64,000 nt of DNA from Timema cristinae. Lineage: Eukaryota > Arthropoda > Insecta > Phasmatodea > Timematidae. Shown here piece by piece: positions 1 through 33,315 of the stretch. How positions within the stretch are numbered: the stretch's first letter is position 1; each line of letters begins with the position of its first letter. The stretch is from the NCBI GenBank assembly GCA_039000515.1, contig JBCFYV010011164.1:40306566-40370565 (forward strand), given 5' to 3'. The position numbers and the translations under genes are program-made. A model generated the notes under the pieces. The model was given only the letters and a program-made list of their open reading frames with translations, did not search any database and was not told the DNA's origin.

Positions 1-387
1 AGAGAAATTAGTGTAATTAAAGTTAATGAATATATAACAAATTTCAAAACTGCCATTTTAGAATTGAGAAACTCAAAGTACTGTGAAAATCCTTCAAAGA
101 CACTCATGGCAGAAACTAAGGAAGTGTGTCACTATATATGTGTTGATATAATGGACAGATATTCTTCCACTAAACACTAAGTAGCTGCCAAATTGTTCAA
201 CAAGAATTGCTTCACTAGATTAAAGAATGAACATCTCACAAAAGAGATAGTATTGACCACTTAAGCTTATCCCATGATTGACAAAGAAAAACTTGAAACT
301 GAACTAAAAGTATTCTATTGTATGACTGATATTCATGAATAATGCAAATTAATTGAGCTGCTGGAATTTATTTGGAAAATAATCTAT
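1..387 (+). pseudogene. hAT / ZMYM-like transposase relic
   Basis: Frame 1 reads through with only three in-frame stops and gives transposase-like text, for example AETKEVCHYICVDIMDRYSS and AYPMIDKEKLETELKVFY, similar to the region before the dimerisation domain in hAT transposons of the zinc-finger MYM type. It enters from beyond the left edge. It is a dead fragment; assignment rests on remembered family patterns. Confidence 0.45.
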
Positions 388-404
388 TTCACGACAAACA
401 ATAT

Positions 405-720
405 CTGTAGCTTGGCCGCGATGTGCAATTGTTTCCACAGGCCTAAATCGGAGTAGTGCTTAATGTGCAAGCGCGGCCTTGTGAATATTGTTGGAGCTGA
501 AGTGCGAAGTGTGCCCACCCCCCATCCTTCGTCTGGTACCTATCGGCGTCGTGCGCAGGCACCGATGAGGTAATCTGAGAGCTCATTGGCTGTGAATGAC
601 ATCACCCTTATGTCATACCTTCCTTCCATTTCCCCCCCGCTGAATATAAGCAATTGCCTAGCAATGTTCTTTACTCTTTGATTCCAATAGTTCCAAGGAA
701 CATATTAGGATGTAAGTAGT
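405..720 (+). promoter_or_regulatory. GC-rich promoter-like island
   Basis: Much richer in G+C and CpG than its surroundings. It holds an inverted CCAAT box (ATTGG, 585-589), a CRE-like TGACATCA (597-604) and a TATA-like ATATAA (644-649), then a possible donor (GTAAGTAG near 710). It could be an upstream FKBP12 promoter, that of an unrecognised transcript, or part of a transposon. No coding sequence follows that I can support. Confidence 0.2.
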
Positions 721-1134
721 CGTAATGTTGGGGATTCATATGATTTTTTTTTTAATCTTCATAAGTGGCTAGGGTCTGCCTTTAACTATAAATATGTAGC
801 CGTCTCTTTTTGCATTTCAAGAATTTAACTTTGATTTATATTATGTCGTTCACGCTTAAATATTAAGATTTTTGAGTTGATAATCTGTTGCGGAAATAGT
901 TTTAATAATAACTGCTTATTACGGCTAATCATGTTATTTTGAGATTACATAAATAAATGACATTTGATCCTTCCGATTATGTTGAAGTTGGTCGTTATAG
1001 TTTTGGCCAGAGGGTTAGGTCTTAACGCACTATCGTGCCATTTAAATTATTTTTAGATATGAACCAGGAGTTGACCACGATTAAGGGGGTATGATGTTAG
1101 TGTTGAAGGAAAGGATTAGCCTTAATTACAATAA

Positions 1135-1419
1135 GGTGACCTGGTGGTCTAGGGGTAAGGTGTCAGACTTCTGTGCTGGCGGCCGGGGTTCAATCCTCGG
1201 TCCCGGCACAGATTTTTCTGATTACCAAACCCTTCCTTCACCTCTGACAAGACATCTTGTGAATGTGGGGAATGCCAGGCCTCCACCGTGGTTCGGATTC
1301 CACGTTAAACTGTAGGTCCTTCATTTTATCTCACAATCACCCTACCATTACACATTAGCGTAAGTGCGTATAACCCGAATGGGTTAGAAGACGCGGTGCT
1401 AATAATAATAATAATAATG
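1135..1419 (+). repeat. SINE family A, copy A1, full length
   Basis: tRNA-derived SINE of about 285 bp: pol III A box TGGTCTAGGGG, B box GGTTCAATCC, a conserved body, the shared 3' segment GCGTATAACCCG, and a (TAA)n tail. Perfect 10-bp target duplication ATTACAATAA (1125-1134 and 1420-1429). The short open frame across it is an artefact. Confidence 0.92.
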
Positions 1420-1995
1420 ATTACAATAACATTATGCAATTTATTGACGAGTCAGTCATTAGACATATGAATTGGATATAACACTTATATATTTATTATA
1501 GAATTTCTATTATCATGTTGTATATTACGGGCATAATCCCTAGTTTTATTATTGTATTATTTCTATATTGTCATTTGATATTGCCACTTGCCCCAGAATT
1601 TAATAATTTCTAAATTAGTTATAATTTTCGTAAATTGGAGAGTTATACATATTATTTTTTATATGTCAAATATATAGCGTAGAAATCACAGTCTTAATAC
1701 ATCTTGTGTTATTATAAATTTATATTATTATCTGTTATAAATAAACTAGCCGAGAGGCCAATATTATTACTATTCATGGTTTTGCTTAATGTCAAGGCTT
1801 TATTTAACATGAACACTTGTTCCCTTGTGTTGTTAAATGGGCAGGAACTGACACCTAGGTTTGTATAGGTAGGGCAGTGATCGTTAAGGAACCCTGATGA
1901 TTAACTCGTGTATTTCCTTTTGTGTGACACTCTCACTGTGGTAGCATTCTGGGACGTTCCTGGTTAGATAGGGAAAGGACGCTACCACCAAGGGG

Positions 1996-2390
1996 AGGTT
2001 TTAATATGTCTGACATGGCTGTTAGCAATGCCTGGTTGTCGTATCGAAAATACGTGTGGGAACATGTGGCAAAACAAAAAGAAATTCACCAGCTAAGGTC
2101 ATTTAAGTTGAATTTGGGGAGAAATTAATATTAGATGGTATGGCAGATTATTCAGAAGACACAATTGATAGTGATGCCAATGAACCATTTCAAAAGAAAC
2201 TAAATTTTGTTTACATACCATCAGATTACAAAAAGACAAAAAGTGACTTGCACATGCCTGAAATAAGCACTATCAAAGTGTTTAAAAAATGCAGAAAACC
2301 TGGTTGCAAAAAACTTTGCAGAACAAAGTGCATGACTTAAATGCGTGGCTTAAGTCCTGAAGATTGCACCAGGTTTTGAATCTCCCAGTC
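1996..2390 (+). pseudogene. piggyBac transposase C-terminal relic
   Basis: Reading from 2006 gives MSDMAVSNAWLSYRKYVWEH, the DMAVxNAWLLYR motif near the end of piggyBac catalytic domains. After a one-base frameshift near 2115 the frame continues to CRKPGCKKLCRTKC and, past an in-frame TAA at 2338, to LSPEDC. This is the C-terminal Cys-rich zinc domain of the family. It is disabled by the frameshift and the stop. The rest of the transposase is not visible upstream. Confidence 0.7.
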
Positions 2391-2753
2391 TCACACATGG
2401 TTACATCAAGGAGTTGTATAGTGGCTAGATATTTAACTATTATAAATAGTTTGTGATTTTAGTGACAGTAGGCCGATGTGGCGGTTAAGCCAACTTTAAT
2501 TTAGGCCTATTTATTTATTATTTTGTTAGCGTATCAAGTTTATAATATTAGAAATGTAAAATCTCAAGTTAACAAATACCAGATTAAAAACCTCCCAAAA
2601 AAGCTTATAGGTGTATATAATAGTGAAAAAAACTCTCCGGTGGTTAGGGAACCTCCCACTGGTCAAGCTTGACATATAGAATCGGATTCAACTAAAATCT
2701 AAATACCTTTTTTTTCACTTTAGCAGTTTCAGAATGTGATGACTCATATACAG

Positions 2754-4101
2754 CAGTGGCATTAATTCAATGGAAACAATGGAAGCAATGCTTCCCTAAA
2801 ATTAAAAAGGTAATAAAGAAAATAAGAGGAGAATAAAGTTAAAACAAATTATTATAATTGGAAACCTCTCCAACACGTCAACTGAGTTAAGGTGGCAGCT
2901 CTTCTTTCTTTGAGAAAGCAGTTCTTTCTCTGACTCACCGGCCAGCCAGGCAACCAGCTGGTCCCGCTCGCTATTTATTCTGTCAATCGTTTGTTTTCTG
3001 GTATGTCCGGCCCTCATCGAGGAAAGGGAAGCCGTGTTTACCTAGGAGAGTATTAGTGCACGAGTTTACTATCGTGATTGGTGTATAATCGTACTTTTAA
3101 TGCTGATAAGTTCTTATTTTTTAGGTTATTTTTAGCGTCATCTATTGTTTCTAGATATAACTATGGGCACTCTATTACAAAATAATGTATCTATCACCAA
3201 TTTACAGTAAATTTAGTTTTATTTTACAGAATATTGACGCTTATTTGATCATCCAAGGGAAGTGGTTTGTTTCTTTGCGTACAGTAGTAAAGCGACGAGT
3301 GCGTCAACAAGTGCTGCAGTGGAAGAGGGCTGCTGTATAAAAGCTCATAAGTAATATTTTGAAGAATAGTTTTTCATCCCTGTCTTTTGACAAGAAAAAT
3401 AAAATAATTGAATCAGGCAGACCAAATCCATCTTCAGGCAACCTATATAAAAAACTTTGATGTTTCAATACTCACATTTATGAAATTGTATAGTAATTAT
3501 CGGTGTGTTAGGTTGGTGGAAGATTATATAGTTGACCTTACTATTTAATAACGGTAGTGGCGTGTAGAATAAATCCGGATTCTAAGCTATTATAAGGCAG
3601 GCCAAAGGTCATCATTTGCTGGCCATAAAACAAGAGAAAACTCCCGTAATCGTAAATTGACCACTATTACTATTCTTTTATTTGAGTTAGTATTACAACT
3701 ATTATTTAAATACCTATACATTTATTATTATTATTATTATTAGCACCGCGTCTTACTACCCGTACGGGTTATACGAACTTACGCTAATGTGTAATGGTAG
3801 GGTGATTGTGAGATTAAATGAAGGACCTACAGTTTAATGTGGAATCCGAACCACGGTGGCGGCCTGGCATACCTATACATTTAATTTAATGATTGATTAA
3901 TACTTTTAGGACCACCATTTATTTTGTTTTATCCCATACATAGTTTTTTTGTCGCCCCCTGCCTTTCCTCCCCATAATACTTTTAACTAAAAAAAAAGGA
4001 CCAGTCGGAGCTCCCAATTAAACTAGTGTCCATTAACCCCCCCCCCCCCTTGATTGTAGACTTATTGCTTGCCTTTGTTCAGAATTGACTACACACCACT
4101 G
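2754..4101. mobile_element. non-autonomous hAT element 1
   Basis: Ends CAGTGGCATT... and ...ACACCACTG, flanked by a perfect 8-bp target duplication ATATACAG (2746-2753 and 4102-4109), the hAT signature. It has no transposase. SINE A2 (3725-3870) sits inside it. A second member of the family lies at 55219-55920 and shares long internal blocks with it. Confidence 0.85.
3725..3870 (-). repeat. SINE family A, copy A2, 5'-truncated
   Basis: Minus-strand copy lacking the tRNA head, inserted in hAT element 1. 13-bp duplication ACCTATACATTTA (3712-3724 and 3871-3883). The duplication proves an original truncated insertion rather than later loss. Confidence 0.88.
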
Positions 4102-4109
4102 ATATACAG

Positions 4110-5549
4110 TATTGATCAGCAGCGTATGTATTAATGGATAATTGTTGGTAACTGGCAATATACTAGGTGTAAGACAAATCTTTGTTAAAATTATGAAGTT
4201 CATCAAGCCAGTGATATAATTGTTCTAATGTTTAAAACCTAACATAAATATATTGCGAAATAATACTGGCCTTATCACTAGTTTCCACCTGACAATTTAA
4301 TTATTTATATTCTAGTTAACCATAGGATAATTAGCTGAGTAAAGATATAAGAATGCAATAATTATGTCAAAAGTCAGCTACACATAAAAATATATTCTTG
4401 TTAGTAAATTTAGACCAAATAGATAATCGAGTCTCAAAACGTTATGTTATATTTTAAAGCAGAACATGATAAATAATCATTTCTATCCTCACACCCTTGT
4501 CCCAGTATTATAAACTGTGTAAAGTACACAAACACATATCTAAATCATAGCCAAACAGTGTAATATAATTTAATATCAATAACTTTTTGTATAGGTTTAA
4601 AACTTTAGTATAAACACACTGATATAATATTTGAAATTAATAATTAAAAATGACACCTGGACATTGGAATCATACACGGAACCCCTGGCTATGATAATTG
4701 ATCAATTCCATCTTCTAAGCTTCGTTATTTATGTAGTCCTACACTTTGCCTATCCTTAATGGCCATCACGTTAAGCTTGCTACCTTTCAGATTAAATGGG
4801 GAGTGCTATTATTATGTGTACAACCATTCGCCTAGTTTCAAACTAATAATTTAAGTTTACCTTTCTAGTTGCCCTCCACCCCTTGGAGAGGGAAGTATTA
4901 CGATCGTTAAAAAAATCAAACTCGAGATTTTGATAAATGTCAAAGTTTCGTGATTAACGTGAATAATACTCATGATTAACCTTTTTAAAATTATATTTCA
5001 CCATTATTTTCCATCTTTACATGGTACCTATAAAATATGTTTTATCCCTGTTAAAATCAATTTTTTTAAAACCCCTTCTTAATAAACATAATCAAAATTG
5101 TAAAATTTCTCCTTTGGTTTCAATCACATTTACAAATGTAGTCATTCATGCTAGAATAAAGAAAATTCGCTAGTAACAAAGATGTGTAACCACAACAATC
5201 CATTTCAAACATGAATAGAAAATATTTAAAATTAATATACTTATCATACATCTACAAGGCACTTATATCGTATTGTCACTACATATCTAAAATAAGTAAT
5301 AGTCTTTGAGTTTGGTCTTCTCTATGGCTAAGTAGACGCCATTTTTATTTTAGGGAGAGTGGTCTAATCTATCACTATTTGTGACTTGTGTTTCATGTTC
5401 GTGTTTTAATTAATTTGTGGTTTTTAAGAAAACATTTGTAGATTTCGCTAAAATTTAGTTTTGGGTGAAGTCTTCTAAAATTCTCATTTATAAATCCACA
5501 TAATTGGATTGTGTTTTTTTATTTATTATAAATTTTAAACTATTTCAAC
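4110..5549. other. region upstream of FKBP12
   Basis: AT-rich. A fragment at 4647-4690 matches the end of the inverted SINE pair at 50509. A stretch at 4885-4990 resembles 30370-30450. The FKBP12 5' UTR and core promoter should lie in the last 200 nt, but no TATA box or initiator can be fixed. Confidence 0.5.
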
Positions 5550-26240
<20,691 letters not shown>

Positions 26241-26491
26241 AAAGGACAAAAAAGTATCAAATCTTCTGTATGCTGCCTACTCATACCAATGACTTATGTT
26301 AATTTTGTTGGTATTATGCAACTCAGCTCAACACCTTTATTAATAGTGTTACTTTTATCAAGTTTACTGAAAAGTATTAAGTAGTTTGGCAGTGTATAAT
26401 TTATACTGATTTTATTATTATGACGTATTTTATCACTAATTTAACCTCTTAACAAAATTAAATGTTGTATTTTACTTTTGATTGGTTACTT

Positions 26492-26497
26492 AATAAA
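26492..26497 (+). terminator. candidate poly(A) signal of FKBP12
   Basis: AATAAA lies 252 nt after the stop codon, the first canonical hexamer in the AT-rich 3' UTR. Later signals may also be used. Confidence 0.45.
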
Positions 26498-29399
26498 TGA
26501 ACACCCATTGTTAAATGTTGTTTGTTGTCTAACTAAAAGAAATAACTGTATAACTGTACTGTTCTATAAAAAAAAAGTTTTTTCATTGTATCAAATTGCT
26601 CTTTGACCAGGTCTTTTGTGTTGTACCATACTGTATTTTTATTTTTTCATATATATATATATATATATATGTGTCAAATCATCTTATTTTTTCATAGCTA
26701 CATGTCAAATCAAAATATCTTCAAAGGCTAGTTAGTCCACAACCAGTTATTAAAAACCTCTAACCACATAAGTATTTTTATTTGATTGTTCCTTATTGTT
26801 AAGTGGTATTTTGGATGGTTATTTTGCCGTACCCACCCAAGCATTCTAGAACAATCCATCTGTTCTGAAAATAAATATGTGCAAAATCTTATTTTTTTAA
26901 ATTTTCAAAAGTCCTGGATCTCTAAGTCGGGGCAAAATTCAATCTTCCATATTTTTTTTTCGAAGAAGCTCCAGGAAAGATGGATAAAGCTATAGCTCTG
27001 CAAATACAATCACCCTTTTTCAAGCTCGTAAGTCGAGTTTTAATTAAATATTCTGGCTCGAAATTTGAGTTCCTTAAAAAATTGAATTTCTTTGCCTTTT
27101 ATTGTCTCGTGTTGAATGAATCATTGTTTACTCTTCTTTCTGCTCGGTTGGATATTGCTTGTAAATATGAAAAGGGACAGGTAGGAATAACCCAACAATG
27201 AGGGATTGTAGGACTTGCTATTGGAATGTCAAGGTCAGTCAATGAGTAAACTGGTGTTGAATGGAGCAGAGTATGAGGTAGAAGAGAGAGGACATCTTAA
27301 TAATACTACTACACAATTAGCTCAGTGAAGACTGTACCAAGTAGACCTTAATTTAAATTCTTTGTATATCCTAAAAACATTAGTGTTTAACTTCTCTCTC
27401 TTTCATTCAATTGGAACTTATCATGGGGGAGTGTGAAAGCAAAACAACTTGCTTAGAGAGGAAACAAAAAACAGAGTAAAACAAAATTAGTCAAGAATGA
27501 TGTCACTTAGATAAGAACATAATTCAAAAACCATTTGAATCCTGATCTCATCACCTGAAAAACAAACAAGCATGACAATAAGCTTACATGCCCACTGATG
27601 CATGTTTTAATCTTCATCAATTCTGTATATGATTATATGAATGAGACTTAGACACACAACAAACCCGACGTGTACTTTGAATGTTTTGCTAACTGCACCA
27701 CTCACCCAAACATGAGACTGCCATAGTAAACTGAGTCTAAGCTTATTGTTGCCGGTTGAACAGCCAAAAGGAACCTAAACCGTTTCTATCAGTCTCTTAT
27801 TTGATTTTTCACCTTAATATAATCATAATCAATAAAAACATAAACTTAAAGCTATAACCTAAACAAACATTTTGACCTTACCTGAAAAACACGACTCAAA
27901 GTTTGGAAACCACTATAATAAAGAATGTTAGGATTTTATTTTAATCCATCCCTTATACTTGTACTTCAAAGAGCAAATAAAGGTTAATAAAGGTAGCTCT
28001 AAGGATAGATATTTACCTGGCGATAAGATGAAAAACCCATCCCCTTACAAAGAATAGTGAGAAATATAATTTAAAGTTACTTTATCAACATATTTTGTCA
28101 AAAAGTACCACATTAACACAATAAAATTGATAGAGTTTTAAAAAGTAAATCAAAGGTGTACCAAAAAATAATAGGATGTGTTTCCATGTTGAAAACAAGC
28201 CAAGACTAAAATGTGGGGTGTGGGTGAAAGTTTTTTTTTTTTAGTGAAAAGCATTATCTGTGTGCTTGAATGTATCACTCATCTAGAAAATATTGGTTGT
28301 ACAAATCTTATTTGTAAGTGGACACAAGCTGACCCTAGTTATTTAGAAAGTTTTAGGTAGAGTGGGGCGCATAACTAAATATCCTGAAGGGTGGTAAGCT
28401 TACATTGCTTGGTTTTACTATGATATGGCTTATAAGATAGATAGGGTCTTAGTCTACCCGGACAAGAAAATACTGCTAATTTTCAGGGTAAATGACATGT
28501 ACATTTTACTCTCCATCCTGAAAAAGAGATTGACTTTTTGTATAACGTTGTGCCACTTTAATCCTAATGTGGCATGTATTAATGGACTATCCCCAAATTT
28601 TCACAAGTAGGTTAGCAATGATCATTCTATGATTCAGAGGAAATTTACCTGCATTTGTATATGAGAGGAGAAAAACAATCTATAATCCATTCGGCAGGGT
28701 AACAAATCAGCCTGTCTGTGAGAAAAAAAGTTGGAGAGTTTCAAATTGGTTACTTTGTTTAATTTGTGGTCTTGAACATCATATCAGTTTTACAACCTTG
28801 AACTTGTGCTGCTCTCTGTTTAGAAAACATTAAAATGTGCAAGAAAATGAAACTATGCAAATATCTTAGTTTTGGTTAATTTTAAAGATTAAAGAGCCCT
28901 TATTAAAAACAAAGAGCAGCCAAAACATTTTCTAATCAATATTTATGTAAAACTAATATTTTCATTATGAATATGGGATCTGAGATACCATAGAGAGTGT
29001 AGAAGGTAGAAACCTAGTGAGCTATTTGATGCTATGGGTCAGGGCGGAGATTGACAGGACATGACCTCGGCCCTCGTCACCTCCACTCTTTTATGTTTTA
29101 TGAGTCTGGTTCCTACAGCATCACAAAGTAATTCGTCACCCGAGAATGCAATTATTCACTTTTGTGTAAAAGAGCATTAAAGTTTGAGCTTGTGTATAAA
29201 ATCAATGTTACTAGATGACAACTCGAGTTTGTATCTTCTTAAATAATTACATAGTAGTCTCAATTTTACCGCAGGTGAATCATATGCATTCTAAATAAAC
29301 ATAAACACCAAATATCTCAAATCTAATAATTTTGGAGATAGAACACTTGCATTCTCATGTGACGAATTGTCTTTCAAATCAGTGAAACATAAGTCGTTT

Positions 29400-29650
29400 C
29401 ATTATGAAAAAACTTCAATCGGGCTTTACAATGAAGCAGGCAGTTGAAGACGCAGATGTTCTTATTGTTACTACAGCAAAGTGTCTGCAATCAAATCCGT
29501 TTTCATTGTTGGAGAAGACAAAGATGTGTTGATAATTCTTACAGCCCAAGCTAAACACCATTCAAATGTATACGTTCTTAAATCAGATAGAGGGAAAGCA
29601 GCAAATCAAATGTACTCTTCTGCATTCTTGACATATGGAGACATATTCTG
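29400..29650 (+). pseudogene. transposon-derived frame relic
   Basis: Reading FTMKQAVEDADVLIV, then after a break VFIVGEDKDVLIILTAQAKH and NVYVLKSDRGKAANQMYSS. This resembles an uncharacterised repeated protein family in invertebrate genomes, whose members continue with a GCDTTS motif not seen here. I do not know its enzymatic role. Disrupted and short. Confidence 0.3.
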
Positions 29651-29939
29651 CTATAACAGGGGTGGGCAATACCTTTTTCAAAATAGCCACAAGTTTGGGG
29701 AATGAGAAGTGAAATTTGCCACATCATGTAAAAAGTGAGAAATTAGGGTGCTCAAACGAGTATTCAAATCAACACATTGTTTAAATAAGAGTATTCAAAA
29801 TACTTAAACTTTGACTATTCAGTTACAATTGGTTTGAACACACATGATTAAAATCGTTCAAATAGAAAATGTATAATTTGGCAGTCCTTTTGTCTGGCAA
29901 GTTGCAGGAACATTGGCGTAGTGTCTGAACTCAATACAC

Positions 29940-30210
29940 TATTAGCACCGCGTCTTACTACCCGTTCGGGTTATACGCACTTACGCTAATGTGTAATGGT
30001 AGGGTGATTGTGAGATGAAATGAAGGACCTACAGTTTAACGTGGAATCCGAACCACGGTGGAGGCCTGGCATTCCCCACATTCACAAGATGTCTTGTCAG
30101 AGGTGAAGGAAGGGTTTGGTAATCAAATAAATTTGTGCCGGGACTGAGGATTGAACCCCGGACCCCAGCACAGAAGTCCGACACCTTACCCCTAGACCGC
30201 CAGGTCACCT
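29940..30210 (-). repeat. SINE family A, copy A9, full length
   Basis: Full-length minus copy with an almost absent (ATT)n tail. 12-bp duplication AACTCAATACAC (29928-29939 and 30211-30222). Confidence 0.93.
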
Positions 30211-31879
30211 AACTCAATACACATCTTAACTCCACCTCCAGATTGACATCAACAATTTGAGATTTGTATTTATACTTGCGTCACTACAAATTTTAGCTCT
30301 CAGCTTTCTTGAAAATTTTGAGTTACACTCTTCCATTCTCTTGTTTTTTACTTTCTCATCATCTTACGTGTAGAGAAAGTATTGTGATCGACAAAAAAAT
30401 ATAACACGAGATTTTAATGATTCTTAACATTTCATGACCCCCCAAATCCGAAAAAAGTGGTTTTTGAATTTTTGTTTGTCTATACCTCCGACTAGAGCCT
30501 AAACTATTTTACCGGTCAAGCCAAAACTTGGTATCTAGGGTTTTTCATAGGCTTGCCCCAAGGCATTTTTGGAATTTGATATCTAAGCCTAAAATTAAAG
30601 GTAGTTTACTGAAGGGCAAAAAGAAAAAAAAATCAATTTTCTCAAAATCAGCTCTAACGATTTTGATTAAAATTCGTATCTAGGTGTTGATTAATATTAT
30701 AAATAAACTATTTTATTTTCTAATGAAAATTGCTTTTAGGGTACTTTAAGAGGCAGAAACCTCCGTATCTCCACAACTATTTGAGATACTAAATAACTTT
30801 TCATTGCAAAATTGTAGTATTATTAAAAATAAAAAAACTTGTATGAAATATATTTTTATAAAATCAACAGTTTCTAAGATAATGGCAAATATATTAATAC
30901 AATTTTGAGAGCTTTAGTTTTTAGAGATACTACCTAAGTTTTAATGCAATAATTCTCCAATGCCATAGAGTAATTAAATATAAGTATCTAAAAAAGTGTA
31001 TTTTTTTTTAATCTCAAACCCCTTAGGAGAAATGTTTGTACAACAATGATCTAACTCCATTTTAGACTCACTAGTCAATATTTACATTTTTTATTGGTCA
31101 AAATTTATAAATTAGGAATTGAATAGCAATGCGATGGCATGAAGATTTGCAACACCTAATAAAATGTCGAAAATTTTAATACGAAGTGTTGACTCTTGTG
31201 AACCCAATATTGATCTTTTTTATCGGTCCAAAGATACAAATGAGGACATTAATTCCTTAAAAATAAAATTGTAAAATTTAAAACACAGACTCAAAAAATG
31301 TTTTACATAAATATAGTGCAATTTATGCTCGGGTTTGCTAGTGTATATTATTTCATTTCACATATTTGAGTTTTGAGTAAATATCTCCATTTCCAAACAA
31401 TATAGCGAGAAAGTCCGTGCTGAGTTCCGTACAATTTATTTCTTTTTACCACTAGGTTCCGAATCAATAAGTTTGTCTGCTTCACTCACCTCAGCAATAT
31501 CACATGCTGTTGGTTCACTTCATTTTCGAAATTTTAAAATAACAATTCCTTGTAAAAAAAAAAAAAAAGAGAAAATTTTAGACCGTGTGATCACTGATCT
31601 AGATCATGTGTTTTGTGCATTTTCAATAGTATGTGGGCCTGACAGGTTTTCTTAGTTTATACTTATCATTTTTCATAAATTCAAGCAATTTTAGTTTTCC
31701 TATGAAAAATAATGCCGAGTGTGTGTTGGCATGTTGCTTAACACAAATCATTTTAAATAAACACATCTTCAACAACAACATTTTGATAATTTATTGTCCA
31801 ACATTTTGTCATTTTATACATCAAGATTCACATAACAGTGTTTAACATCATGAAATTCAAACTTTAATGAGAGATTAAA

Positions 31880-31942
31880 AAAGTTTTGCTCTGTGCACTG
31901 GGCTGTAATTTGAAAAGCCCAATAAATAAAATAAAATAATTT
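31880..31942 (+). repeat. LINE-like 3' end
   Basis: GGGCTGTAATTTGAAAAGCCC forms a short hairpin and is followed by AATAAATAAAATAAAATAA, the layout of many non-LTR retrotransposon 3' ends. No upstream coding sequence was recognised. Confidence 0.35.
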
Positions 31943-33065
31943 AATAACAATGATTTTTAACAATATTGTTTTCAACATTTTTAAATTAATCATTTATATT
32001 TAAAAACTAAATTTTATTAAATTATGTGAAGTTAGACAGTATAGAAAATATGTAATTTATTAATGTCACAGTGGTATTTTGAAATAAATTATTTGATACA
32101 AAATAAAAATAGTTAATGATATTGAAAATGTGTAATGTCGACAACAAACGTTATCTGCTTTCAGTTAGGCTTAATGCAAAATGCTCAGATTTCCAGTAAG
32201 CAAAATAACTAGTGCCAAAAAACAAAAACTTTAATGAAAAACCATTTCCTAATTTTTAATTTATTATTATCTTATGTTTTACATTTTTTTTTACAATAAA
32301 TAAAAAGATTGAATATTTTATAATATATTAAAGTGAAATGTTATAAATCAAATTGAATTAAAAAACATAATAAACCTATTTGAGCACAAAAGTTACACAT
32401 TTTATTTATGTTTTATCATAATAAGCTTTGGGTTATATAAGATATATTATTTGGGTAAGATTCTGAAGAAAAATAAATACATTATTTGGGTAAAATTGTG
32501 AAGAAAAATAATAGATCTTATATTATTCAACACACACAAATATCAGTAAATGAATCTGTTAGTGATAACAACTTAACTTGAAGAAAAAATCTCTTCACAT
32601 TTGAGGTATGTAATTAGATTAAGATTCTTCCCTGCTGTTATGAACTAAAATATCAAACCTAAAGGAATATTTTTTCAAAAAAAACAAAAAAAAAACACAA
32701 AACTTGAAGCTCACTTTAAGTCTCTGGTCTAAATCAATGAAAATAACTTAACTTACACATTAATACTCATTTAAGCATATATCGAAAAATACACCTATAC
32801 ATGAGAATCAAATGTGAGACCTTCAACATGCAAGGCTAAATCACAAGTTTGAATCCCATGTTCAGGTAAATTTTACTCCATATTTAAGAGTTTCAATCAA
32901 CTTGCAAGTTAGAATAAAAAGCACAAAGGTATATTTAATAGTTGAATTATATTAATTGAACTAATTATTCAGTCATCATGAAATATTATTTCTTACGTTT
33001 TTGTTAATTTTTGAGATATGTTCTTCAAATCCCTTGTTTGCCCTTTTTTTTTTTTAATTTTTCTA

Positions 33066-33302
33066 GCATTGCATCTTACTACCCATTCGTGTTATACGCT
33101 TAAGTACTAATTATCCTAATGGGTTGGGAAAGTTTAATTTTAGAGGAAGTGAACCTGCATTTGTGTGGAGGGAGAGTGGAAAACCATTTAGGATTAACCA
33201 CCCCCAGTTCACCCAGCAGAGATTCGAACCTCGGTTTCCTAGTCTTCGGCAGTCTAGCTAACACAAGACTAGTGCGTTAGCCAACTACGCCACTGCGGGT
33301 TG
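33066..33302 (-). repeat. SINE family B, copy B4
   Basis: Minus copy: tail TGCATCTTACTACCCATTCG, body, B-box region GAGATTCGAACCTCGG and A-box region GCCAACTACGCCACTG. Confidence 0.85.
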
Positions 33303-33315
33303 TTTGCTTATTTAA

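Larger units (their letters stand above)
26498..33060. other. FKBP12-EFR3 3' intergenic region, FKBP12 side
   Basis: About 6.5 kb without a host gene. It contains SINE A9, a transposon-frame relic (29400-29650), a possible hAT left end CAGGGGTGGGCAATACC at 29656, a repeat block at 30360-30620 shared weakly with 4885-4990, and a LINE-like 3' end (31880-31942). A block at 27408-27480 recurs at 34680-34760 and around 37860-37900. 31950-33050 is featureless AT-rich sequence. Confidence 0.7.

Noticed and set aside
1135..1210. tRNA gene
   Set aside because: A and B boxes are present but the sequence continues into a SINE body and poor cloverleaf pairing is seen; the same applies to the other tRNA-like heads.
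1091..1315. 74-residue + frame, near-identical to one at 15545-15874
   Set aside because: Both are translations of SINE family A, not genes; the similarity comes from the repeat.
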